Shown: one piece after another, positions 56,327 to 64,000 of the stretch
Numbering within the stretch: position 1 is the stretch's first letter
How the letters are laid out: the number at the start of each line of letters is the position of its first letter
Position numbers and translations under genes: made by a program
Notes under the pieces: model-generated
What the model was told of the DNA's origin: nothing
What the model saw: only the letters and a program-made list of their open reading frames with translations
The model's database searches: none
Assembly (NCBI GenBank): GCA_947491315.1
Contig: CANLII010000002.1
Coordinates: forward strand, 186,001 to 250,000
DNA length: 64,000 nt
DNA from: Ignavibacteria bacterium
GTDB taxonomy: Bacteria > Bacteroidota > Ignavibacteria > Kapaibacteriales > UBA961
Direction of reading: 5' to 3'

Positions 56327-59300
56327 TTAAAAGTTAATCATGACGCCGAAGAATGCAGAACGTGGAGTTTGATAATTTCCACGGAATGCTTTACGATCTT
56401 CCACATAATTTTTATAAGCCTGATATTTCTCTTCTTGTGTCACAAGACCATCTTTATTGAAATCGGAGTTCGTATTGTATAAGCGCTCACCATAAAGATC
56501 ATATTGTGTCGGCTGAAAAGTACTTGGATTCGCAAGACTTGCCTGGCTATACCAAACAACAGGACTAAAGTCACCAAGCATTCTATCAAGTACATCACCG
56601 TCATTATCAGGATCTTGCGTTCTTGAGAATACCGCAACAACTTCTGTACGATTGAACAAATTGAAGACATCGGCGAAAATTTGTAATGAAGTTCTACCCA
56701 TTGATTCGCCAAACCAATCTTGCAACATAAATGCTTTTGTGATACGCAAATCTGTTGAGAAGAAAGATGGTTGACGCTCTGCATTGAATTCACCAATTGG
56801 ATTACCACGACGATCTAGACGAGTATATGGAAGACCGGACAAGAAACGATTGGTAAAGCTGATTGTCATGTTTTCTAATGGACGCATGCCGGCAATTTCA
56901 ATGCCTTCTTCTCTTCCCCATACGAAATCAACAATAGCATTGATTGTATGACGACGATCGGAATTGAATGGGAATTCTGAAAGTGGGAATGTAACTTGAC
57001 CTGTATAGGGATCAGGTTGCAATGCATAATTGGATTCAGGACTTGAAGAAGTACCTGCAACAGATGCAAGTGTATAGTTGATATTGAATCCGATATTATT
57101 AGTCGGACGCTTACGGAGTGTAAACTCAATACCACGAGCAGATCCATATTCCGCAACTGCATATTCCTGATAATTGTCAGGAACAACACGGTAATTGCGA
57201 ATACCAACCTGATTATAAATGTCTTTGTAATACGCTGTCATGTCAAATGCAAAATCATCGCTGAGCTGAAGATTATAGGACACTTGATATGCATTTGTTC
57301 TTTGTGCTTCCATGTTTGGATTACCAACAATGGTATTGCCACGAAGACGGTCGGTATTGAAACCATCATACATATAACTGAAGTTTGGCATTTGGAAATA
57401 CACCCCATAAGCCAATGTGAAGATCGAGCGATCTGTTACCGGATATGTGATGGCCAAACGAGGACTGACTTGATATTTGACGGTTGCTTCTTCAAATCCT
57501 TCTGTGGATGAAATAGGAAGCCATACATTTGATACTTTAGCTCTGTAAATCGCATTTGGATTTGTCATGTCAAAACGCAAACCGGCATTGATGATAATCC
57601 CTTTATACTTGATCTGATCTTGTACATAACCAGACACTTCAATTGGCTTCATCGCATTGCTTGTACGCTCATTCACGAGAGTCGGATTAATGGCATTCTT
57701 GCTATAAATATTTCCACCATATTCATCGGTGTAAATATCAAAGAATGGATTACCATCCCAAGGCAAACTATTATTGTGTCGACGAAGCTCATAGCTACGA
57801 ACTTCGAAACCTGCCTTGAAATTATGAGTAATATCTCCCGCCTCAATATTAGCATTATAGAAACCATCGAATTGCAAGAAGTTTTGACTTCTGAATTCGA
57901 ATGAACGCTCATTACCATGTCTGATAAAAAAGCCCTGCAAACCATATGGATTATCGGTACTATTTGAGTTTGCATTATCTTCAATATATCCTGTCAAAGG
58001 ATTTCTTTGATAGATATCGAGGAATAAATATCCATCAGTCGTACGCTGTGTGCGAGGTGCACTTTGGAACCAATCAATCGCTCCATCGGGATTATTAACA
58101 AATTCTGAAGGTAATTCAGATTTTGTATTGGAACGTGGTTGATATAAATCTTGTGGTTTATACACTTCAATAGTTCCGAAAATACCGGGATCATCAAAGC
58201 TACTACGCTTTGCAACTTCATTATTATTTGAATTTGATGATACGGTAAATTCGAAGAAGCTACTGGAAGACAATGTCTGATTGATACGGATAAATGCATT
58301 ATTTACCACATTATTCACAGCTGCTAATTTTGCGGCATATTCAGGAACAAAAATCGTATCACCACCTGATAATCTTCCGGTATTCAAATCAACTTTTTGA
58401 TTTCGTACGCCAAAATCATCTGCATAGAGCCAACCCCAACCCATACGCTCACGACTTGTCAAACCAACTTGACCTCCAAGTGTCACACTGAGATCACTGA
58501 AATTGAATTTCATGCGACCTGTCAAGTTGCGAACCCATGTTTCTGAATTAGGGAGTTGTCCAAGATTATTTCCGGTAGGATCAAGCACGCCAAGGGAAGC
58601 ACCACCATAAATTTCTCGTGAATAACGACCTGCCACAAAGAATGTGGCATTTTCAAGTACTTGCAATGGTCCACCAAGTCCAACATCAAATCCATTTTCA
58701 TCTTTGTTCATCAATTTTACGCCATTGCCGGCAGAACCATATAATGCAGGAAGATCTCTTCTCCAACGAAGATATCCTTCATAACGATCTGTACGACCAG
58801 TCTTAACAACTGTATTCACAAATCCACCAATCACATTTCCATACTCTGCAGAAAAACCACCGGTCAAAACCTGCACTTCTTCAACAGCAAAGTTTGATAC
58901 TGTCGGTGAATATGTTGTTCCACTTGAACCGAAACCACCGCTGAAACGATCGGATACTTCCAAACCATCCACGCGGATTTGAGTTTCATTCGCTCTGGAA
59001 CCACGAATTTGGAAACCATTACCGGTACCCTGAACACCTGCATTCAAAGCAACAATGCCTTGAACTGTTTCACGAGCAACACGAATATTGTCTTCGCCTT
59101 GATTACTACGCAAAGAGCCAATTTGGGTTTTGCTCACCATGTTCTGCTCTTTCTTTGCATCTACGACAACAGCATTCGATGTGACTGTTGACTCTTGCAT
59201 ACGGCCATTCAACTCTGTTGTTTGGTCAGCAGAAATGCTGACATTAGCTTTAAAATCTTTAAAGTTTACTGCTTTAAAGACTACGGTATATGTACCAGCT

Positions 59301-59500
59301 GGAATGTTTACGACAATATACTTGCCATCTGCTTTGACAAATGCGCCTCGAGTTGTTCCTTGCACACGAACTGTTGCACCAACAACCGGCTTGCCTTTAT
59401 CATCTGTCACTTTCCCAATGAGTGTGCCATAAAGACCAGCAATTGCACTCAATGGAGCGGTAAGCATACATAGAAATAATGCCAGTAGCCTTAGTTTCAT
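56327..59500 (-). CDS. TonB-dependent receptor, OAR/SusC-like, with EF-hand-like loop
   Basis: A 1057-residue receptor with signal peptide (KLRLLALFLCMLTAPLSAIA), a carboxypeptidase-regulatory domain (about 22-110, LIGKVTDDKGKPVVGATVR), the plug (QIGSLRSNQGEDNIRVARE, GFQIRGSRANETQIRVDGL, TGGFSAEYGNVIGGFVNTV) and a large barrel. Near the C-terminus there is DFNKDGLVTQEE, an exact EF-hand pattern (D-x-N-x-D-G-x-x-T-x-x-E), unusual in a barrel. The ligand is unknown. It starts the operon of the large secreted protein and PorV-like protein. Confidence 0.9.
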   Translation of the reverse strand: MKLRLLALFLCMLTAPLSAIAGLYGTLIGKVTDDKGKPVVGATVRVQGTTRGAFVKADGKYIVVNIPAGTYTVVFKAVNFKDFKANVSISADQTTELNGRMQESTVTSNAVVVDAKKEQNMVSKTQIGSLRSNQGEDNIRVARETVQGIVALNAGVQGTGNGFQIRGSRANETQIRVDGLEVSDRFSGGFGSSGTTYSPTVSNFAVEEVQVLTGGFSAEYGNVIGGFVNTVVKTGRTDRYEGYLRWRRDLPALYGSAGNGVKLMNKDENGFDVGLGGPLQVLENATFFVAGRYSREIYGGASLGVLDPTGNNLGQLPNSETWVRNLTGRMKFNFSDLSVTLGGQVGLTSRERMGWGWLYADDFGVRNQKVDLNTGRLSGGDTIFVPEYAAKLAAVNNVVNNAFIRINQTLSSSSFFEFTVSSNSNNNEVAKRSSFDDPGIFGTIEVYKPQDLYQPRSNTKSELPSEFVNNPDGAIDWFQSAPRTQRTTDGYLFLDIYQRNPLTGYIEDNANSNSTDNPYGLQGFFIRHGNERSFEFRSQNFLQFDGFYNANIEAGDITHNFKAGFEVRSYELRRHNNSLPWDGNPFFDIYTDEYGGNIYSKNAINPTLVNERTSNAMKPIEVSGYVQDQIKYKGIIINAGLRFDMTNPNAIYRAKVSNVWLPISSTEGFEEATVKYQVSPRLAITYPVTDRSIFTLAYGVYFQMPNFSYMYDGFNTDRLRGNTIVGNPNMEAQRTNAYQVSYNLQLSDDFAFDMTAYYKDIYNQVGIRNYRVVPDNYQEYAVAEYGSARGIEFTLRKRPTNNIGFNINYTLASVAGTSSSPESNYALQPDPYTGQVTFPLSEFPFNSDRRHTINAIVDFVWGREEGIEIAGMRPLENMTISFTNRFLSGLPYTRLDRRGNPIGEFNAERQPSFFSTDLRITKAFMLQDWFGESMGRTSLQIFADVFNLFNRTEVVAVFSRTQDPDNDGDVLDRMLGDFSPVVWYSQASLANPSTFQPTQYDLYGERLYNTNSDFNKDGLVTQEEKYQAYKNYVEDRKAFRGNYQTPRSAFFGVMINF

Positions 59501-59510
59501 AGTATCTCCG

Positions 59511-59529
59511 AAAAACCGAGATGACTCGG
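59511..59529 (-). terminator. Weak terminator-like hairpin in the leader of the TonB gene
   Basis: On the minus strand CCGAG-TCAT-CTCGG is followed by TTTTT, ending about 11 bases before the ATG at 59500. The 5-bp stem is short. It could end read-through from the gene upstream or act as an attenuator, or be chance. Confidence 0.35.
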
Positions 59530-59605
59530 ATGATGAATAGTTATAATAAATATATATGTCAATTGATTAAGGATTGCCTACTACATAGACAATCCTTTTG
59601 AAATT

Positions 59606-61621
59606 TTATCGCACGATTGAAAACATTTTTGAGGATGTTCCATGTGCTGAACGAATGGTACAGAAATATGTACCAGTCGCAAATGAAGAGGTTGAAAGAA
59701 TCACGGATCCTTCAGCACTCAATTCAGCAGGCATTTCTGCTACTATTTGTCCAAGTGCATCACTGATTGTCACTGAAACTGCTTGATCTTGCTTGCCAAA
59801 TGAAATGGTCACAAGATCAGTTGCAGGATTTGGCGCAATCTTGAATTCAGGTGTTTGTGCAACTTGTTCATCCACACTTACAAATGCAGGACGGAATGCA
59901 TGGAATTGTACAAAGTTTTCTTCAACATCCTGATTGGTATTCTGAATGCTCACCCCAGGTGTGCGATCTGCTTGATATGCCATCATCACAACGCCGTCTT
60001 TCACTCTTTGGTACATGGATGGGAATTGGCAATCATATTCAATTGGTGTGAGATCAATCTCAGGTTCCCACATTTCTGCGCCCTTGAATCTTTTAGACAC
60101 ATAGACATGTCCTTGCAAACCAAAATCTGCATTGCCATCGGAAAGAATTGTTTCGAATACATCGCCATTCTTGATACCGGTATACACCATGTACAATGAA
60201 TTGTCAGCATCATCAATACCTAGTTTGAAATGACGGCATAATCCTGAACCAAATGGACGAGTAACTACAGTTCCTTGACCATCCCAATCTTCAGCCATTG
60301 TTGTCAAACCAAATGTATTTGCTTCTTCGCTGAAATACACACCTTGCGCACGAGTATAAACACTTGCAAAAGTTGAATCCTCAATAAATTCAAATTCACC
60401 GTCATCATTCATGCGGGCTGTTCCAATATTCCAACTTGGAGTAGTGGAAGCCATTCCGTGGAGAAAACCATCGGCATCGATGACGATGTCGAAAGAAGGA
60501 CCACAAATTGGAACTGTATCGGTTGTTGCACGGAATGTGCCATCACTATAATCTTCAACCAAATATGTAGCTTGATGGCGTGAACCACCAAATACATTGA
60601 TTGGTTGACCCCATGTTTCACCATTATCTTCTGATTTGATAATCCGAAGATTGAAGGTTGAGTCTTGATATGCAAGAGCAACTGTACTGCCTCTTGTTGC
60701 AAGCTGATAGGAGTTCGCGCCACGACCACTTGGCAATCGTGGATTGGACAATGGTCCTGTCATGATTGAAGGATCACTCCATGTGTTTCCTTTATCTGTG
60801 GAACGCATATACACAACTTGCGCACCGAAATTTTTGCTCGATGTGTCAGATGTGAACACAAGATGCGTGATATCATCGCCATCAACAGTTGCATGTCCCC
60901 ACAATGAAGAGTCAGCACCAGGAATCTGCTTTGATGTGAATGCAATGTCTCCAAATTCTGTATTCTTTGTGATGCGCATTGCTGATGAAGATGATTCAGA
61001 GCTGATCACATGACCTATGGATCCTACAGTACCATCTTTATATTGCACGATTGAGGGGAAACCGGAGCGAATGGTACCTTCAATTCTATTCCACTCGATG
61101 TCTGTATACTTCTCAGGATTCAATGGATCCGCCATGTCGACGAGAGCATAATAGCTTCCACGAGTTGGATGCGGAGGATTGAAACGCTCCATGTCCGAAG
61201 CTCCCATCCATATCACCTGTGCTGATTTGTCATTCCCTTCTTCGAAATAGGAAATACGATGTGGCATAGAACCATTCGACTGAAGATCATAATATGTCAC
61301 ACCGAGCAAAATACCGGGAAGTGCATTTGTTGTCTTCATGAAAGGTGTTGTGGACGTTTGTGACTTGCGCACTTTCTTGCCAATATCAACAAAATTATTG
61401 CTCTTTTGAGCCATTACTGGCTTCCCTGCAATGCCTGTGGAAATGAGCGCATTATTCATGGCCGGTTGCGCAAAACGAATGCCTTCTGTTTTTAATTCTG
61501 CATTCTTGAGGGGATATGGTTTCCCCTTTTCAATTGTCTCGGACATCATGGTGCCTGTCATTGCGCACATCAGTCCAAAAGACGATAAAAGAGTACGGAA
61601 AAGCATGGTGAACATCCTCAT
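59606..61621 (-). CDS. Secreted protein with Asp-box (BNR-like) repeats and T9SS sorting domain
   Basis: A 671-residue protein with signal peptide (RMFTMLFRTLLSSFGLMCAM). It contains Asp-box motifs of sialidase-like beta-propellers: STDKGNTWSD and SEDNGETWGQ in the middle. The final part VDEQVAQTPEFKIAPNPA and GTYFCTIRSAHGTSSK is a type A sorting domain for the type IX system. Enzyme activity is not shown: Asp boxes alone do not prove sialidase activity. The ATG at 61621 is the best signal peptide start; upstream in-frame ATG at 61672 is rejected. Confidence 0.83.
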   Translation of the reverse strand: MRMFTMLFRTLLSSFGLMCAMTGTMMSETIEKGKPYPLKNAELKTEGIRFAQPAMNNALISTGIAGKPVMAQKSNNFVDIGKKVRKSQTSTTPFMKTTNALPGILLGVTYYDLQSNGSMPHRISYFEEGNDKSAQVIWMGASDMERFNPPHPTRGSYYALVDMADPLNPEKYTDIEWNRIEGTIRSGFPSIVQYKDGTVGSIGHVISSESSSSAMRITKNTEFGDIAFTSKQIPGADSSLWGHATVDGDDITHLVFTSDTSSKNFGAQVVYMRSTDKGNTWSDPSIMTGPLSNPRLPSGRGANSYQLATRGSTVALAYQDSTFNLRIIKSEDNGETWGQPINVFGGSRHQATYLVEDYSDGTFRATTDTVPICGPSFDIVIDADGFLHGMASTTPSWNIGTARMNDDGEFEFIEDSTFASVYTRAQGVYFSEEANTFGLTTMAEDWDGQGTVVTRPFGSGLCRHFKLGIDDADNSLYMVYTGIKNGDVFETILSDGNADFGLQGHVYVSKRFKGAEMWEPEIDLTPIEYDCQFPSMYQRVKDGVVMMAYQADRTPGVSIQNTNQDVEENFVQFHAFRPAFVSVDEQVAQTPEFKIAPNPATDLVTISFGKQDQAVSVTISDALGQIVAEMPAELSAEGSVILSTSSFATGTYFCTIRSAHGTSSKMFSIVR

Positions 61622-61826
61622 ACTATGTGTAGTAAAATTTGATTGTCTAGATTTTATGGCAATTCCCAACACTCAGGGAATACACGATGTACAAATTACG
61701 CAGAAAAACTGCATGTAACCAAACTATAATAGAGGGAAATTATAGAATGTGGAAAAGGTAAATTTCGATTGGTTGCAAGTCAATAATATGAAGGGTTCTA
61801 TAGAGAATATGGTATTTCGAAGAATC

Positions 61827-63050
61827 TCAATGAGACATAAGGGCTTGCACGGATTGCTGAGCTTCCTGCAATGCTTGTTTTGGGCTTAAATGACCATAAA
61901 CTGCTTGAGAGACGGCTAGTTCATAGGCAGCTTCTATGTCCAACCATTTGGGATGAACTGCTGAAAGTCTGGACCTTTTCAATTGCTCAATGAAGATAGG
62001 AAAGCCCTGAATTTGAGCAAAAAATGGGTCTTTTTGAGCCAAAGTATCAGCCGGTATGCCGGCAGTGATGCTCAATTTGCACAATCGTAGGGTTTGATTG
62101 CCTGCTGTGAGAAATTGTATGAGCTTGAGTGCAAGTGCTCTTTTTTGCGATTTTGCACTGATGGCCAGATAATCTCCACCCGTGAATGATAAACCTGTTT
62201 CAGCTTTCATTCCCGGCACCAAAGCAAGTCCGAATCGCATATCAGATTGTTCTTTTGGGATTTTTTCGAGTAGCCAAGGACCACTTATCCAAAAGCCAAT
62301 TTTTCCTTGAATGAACATTTTGTCTAATTGCTTTGCGGATTCAATGATGCCATTTGGTACCAAATCCACATATGCTTCCAATGCCTTGATATTGCGGGAA
62401 TCATCTAAAGTAGGTTTTCCACTCGAATTCAGAATATCCCCGCCATTGCTCCACATGATGGGAAGCATGCGCTTATATACTTGATGAAGATCTTGACTGA
62501 CAATCCCAATTCCATAGATTCCCTTTCCGCAATTCTCTTTGATTGTAGAAGACTGCTCCAATAATTCCTGCATTGTGCGAGGATGGGCAATATTTGCAAT
62601 TCCAGCCTTTGAACGCAAATCTTCATTCACGAACATGATGCGAGTGCTCAGCACCCATGGAACACCATACATCGAGCCATTCCATTTGGTAGGATCAAGT
62701 GATACTAAAGGAAATCTTTCGACCTGAATTTCAGATGATGTGAGAGGCGAAAGCACACCTGCTGCGGAGAATTGGGCCACCCAATCAGAACCAAGTTCAA
62801 TGACATCCGGTTCTGTGCCTGAATTGAATGCTGAAATCAATTTTGTCTTGCCATCAGACCAATTCAGTCCGATTAGTTCAACATGTATTCCCTCTTTTTT
62901 TGAAAATTCCTGCAATAAAACTTCTAATTCTTTTTGATGCGCTGGTGAATTCAAGAAACATCCAAATCGTAGTATATCATCGTTTTGATGCCCAGAATCG
63001 GTGCACCCCCAAAAAAACAAACTGCAAAAAATCAATAGAAATATCTTCAT
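61827..63050 (-). CDS. ABC transporter solute-binding lipoprotein (sugar type)
   Basis: A 407-residue binding protein with lipobox WGCT (KIFLLIFCSLFFWGC). The fold signs of cluster B/MalE-like binding proteins are visible: EGIHVELIGLNWSDGKTKLI near the start, YGVPWVLSTRIMFVN and the GPWLLEKIP segment. Residues around FTGGDYLAISAKSQKRALAL also fit. The substrate is probably a sugar or related solute, but not certain. No permease or ATPase gene is next to it. It lies one base after the M32 gene stop. Confidence 0.85.
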   Translation of the reverse strand: MKIFLLIFCSLFFWGCTDSGHQNDDILRFGCFLNSPAHQKELEVLLQEFSKKEGIHVELIGLNWSDGKTKLISAFNSGTEPDVIELGSDWVAQFSAAGVLSPLTSSEIQVERFPLVSLDPTKWNGSMYGVPWVLSTRIMFVNEDLRSKAGIANIAHPRTMQELLEQSSTIKENCGKGIYGIGIVSQDLHQVYKRMLPIMWSNGGDILNSSGKPTLDDSRNIKALEAYVDLVPNGIIESAKQLDKMFIQGKIGFWISGPWLLEKIPKEQSDMRFGLALVPGMKAETGLSFTGGDYLAISAKSQKRALALKLIQFLTAGNQTLRLCKLSITAGIPADTLAQKDPFFAQIQGFPIFIEQLKRSRLSAVHPKWLDIEAAYELAVSQAVYGHLSPKQALQEAQQSVQALMSH

Positions 63051-63051
63051 A

Positions 63052-64000
63052 TCATACCAATTGTATACCATATACGGATGACACTTTTGCAGAAGCATAG
63101 CGTACAAATTCCTCTTCGGAGAGTGGCTTGCCAGTCACCAATGTAATGATCTTACCTGGTGTTTCTGTTTTGCCATAAGAATGGATATTCTTTCTCAGCC
63201 AATGCAAAATGCCTGAGAATTCTCCATTTGCAATATCGGAGTGAACATTCGGCATCACTTCCTGTATTTTTTTCCATTCCATGGCAGCATAGAGTTTACC
63301 AAGGGTATAACTAGGGAAATATCCGAATCCACCAAATGACCAATGCACATCCTGCAAACAACCAAGTGCATCATCAGGAGGAACAACTCCCAAATATTCT
63401 TTCATTTTTGCATTCCATGCTTCGGGAATATCTTTCGTTGCAAGAGTACCATTGATCAAATCTCTTTCAATTTCAAATCGCAAAATGATATGCATATTAT
63501 AAGTAACTTCATCTGCTTCAACACGAATGAGCGAAGGCATGACGGTATTCACTGCATGATACATAGTACGAGCACTCAGCCCTTTGGCTTGCTCCGGAAA
63601 ATATTTTGCAAAATGCGGCAAAGCAAATTCCCAGAACTCCTCGGTTCTTGTGATGATTGTTTCCCAAAGCAATGACTGCGATTCATGCATTCCGATGGAT
63701 GCACCTTCCGCAGCAAATGTTCGCGCATATTCAATTGGAAAACCTTGTTCATAGAGTCCATGACCCGTCTCGTGAATCACCCCGTATAAGCAGGAAGACA
63801 AATCCTGTTCATTGATTCTAGTTGTCAAGCGAACATCATGCTGGGTAAATGAAGTACAGAATGGATGAGCGGTGAGGTCAAGTCTTCCATGGGAAAAATC
63901 AAAACCCATTTTTTCGGCAATGAATGTTGAGAATGCCATCTGCGCATCACCGGGAAAATACTGTCTCATTGGAGCATCATTCACGGTATGCTTCACGGGT
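63052..64000 (-). CDS. M32 carboxypeptidase (Taq type), C-terminal part cut by the window end
   Basis: The 315 residues seen are the C-terminal two thirds of a zinc carboxypeptidase of the M32 family, which trims C-terminal residues of peptides. The metal site HETGH is followed by GLYEQGFP and later EGASIGMHESQSLLWE, where E completes the site. DDALGCLQDVHWSFGGFGYFPSYTLG is also typical. The gene starts beyond base 64000, so the N-terminus is missing and the true start is not visible. It is tightly packed with the solute-binding gene. Confidence 0.9.
   Translation of the reverse strand, partial: PVKHTVNDAPMRQYFPGDAQMAFSTFIAEKMGFDFSHGRLDLTAHPFCTSFTQHDVRLTTRINEQDLSSCLYGVIHETGHGLYEQGFPIEYARTFAAEGASIGMHESQSLLWETIITRTEEFWEFALPHFAKYFPEQAKGLSARTMYHAVNTVMPSLIRVEADEVTYNMHIILRFEIERDLINGTLATKDIPEAWNAKMKEYLGVVPPDDALGCLQDVHWSFGGFGYFPSYTLGKLYAAMEWKKIQEVMPNVHSDIANGEFSGILHWLRKNIHSYGKTETPGKIITLVTGKPLSEEEFVRYASAKVSSVYGIQLV

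Noticed and set aside
61827-63050. Pairing of the solute-binding protein with the permease fragment at 1-239
   Set aside because: They belong to different transporter families (sugar-type and peptide-type) and lie about 61 kb apart.

Overview
The window is about 40% G+C and densely packed. It reads as the chromosome of a Bacteroidota/Chlorobi-group bacterium. Three things point there. Several secreted proteins end in C-terminal domains resembling the type IX secretion (T9SS) sorting domain, and a PorV/PorQ-family protein is present. There are three TonB receptors, a GWxTD protein and a DUF5686 protein. The best promoters have the Bacteroidetes layout TTG-N20-TAnnTTTG. The mixture fits Ignavibacteria/Candidatus Kapabacteria-like lineages best, but this is inferred from gene content. 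No insertion sequence, prophage or CRISPR array is visible.

Region 1 (1-6314, + strand): the tail of a Dpp/Opp-type permease, then holA, rpsT, tRNA-Arg, rpsO and pnp. The pnp gene has a long stem-loop in its leader and encodes an Arg/Asp-rich tail. After the pnp terminator lies a GC-rich tandem array of 39-bp units, then a DUF3179 membrane protein. Region 2 (6391-19640, +): an ABC exporter, an SPFH protein, an AddB-like nuclease, RluE and RsmE RNA-modification enzymes, a 1411-residue VWA surface protein, an M20D amidohydrolase and a DCC protein.

Region 3 (19641-27398): a small two-gene minus-strand unit (a lipoprotein and a ubiquitin-like 85-residue protein) diverges from a TonB receptor preceded by a promoter and a TPP riboswitch, so that receptor probably imports thiamin or a precursor. 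RlmI-like methyltransferase, an unknown outer-membrane barrel and hisS follow. Region 4 (27404-36930, -): lipoprotein, TonB receptor, PhoD phosphatase with a sorting domain, uvrA, a flippase-like protein and crcB, mostly overlapping or closely spaced, plus a dual-specificity phosphatase. Region 5 (36964-41896): esterase, epimerase, lipoprotein MsrB and a Lon-family protease.

Region 6 (41926-50872, -): an amidohydrolase-fold protein that has lost its metal motif, behind a strong promoter and an unusually structured leader; tRNA-Pro (+); and an overlapping envelope operon (GWxTD, LpxL-like acyltransferase, GT9 heptosyltransferase-like, RluB/RsuA, DUF5686, phosphoribosyltransferase). Region 7 (50962-64000, -): a TonB receptor, a 1395-residue secreted protein and a PorV/PorQ-like protein form one unit that looks like a T9SS-linked surface system. 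Upstream are a sorting-domain protein with Asp-box repeats, a solute-binding lipoprotein and the C-terminal part of an M32 carboxypeptidase cut by the window edge.

Taken together, the window combines housekeeping translation and repair genes with a large outer-membrane, surface and secretion inventory.
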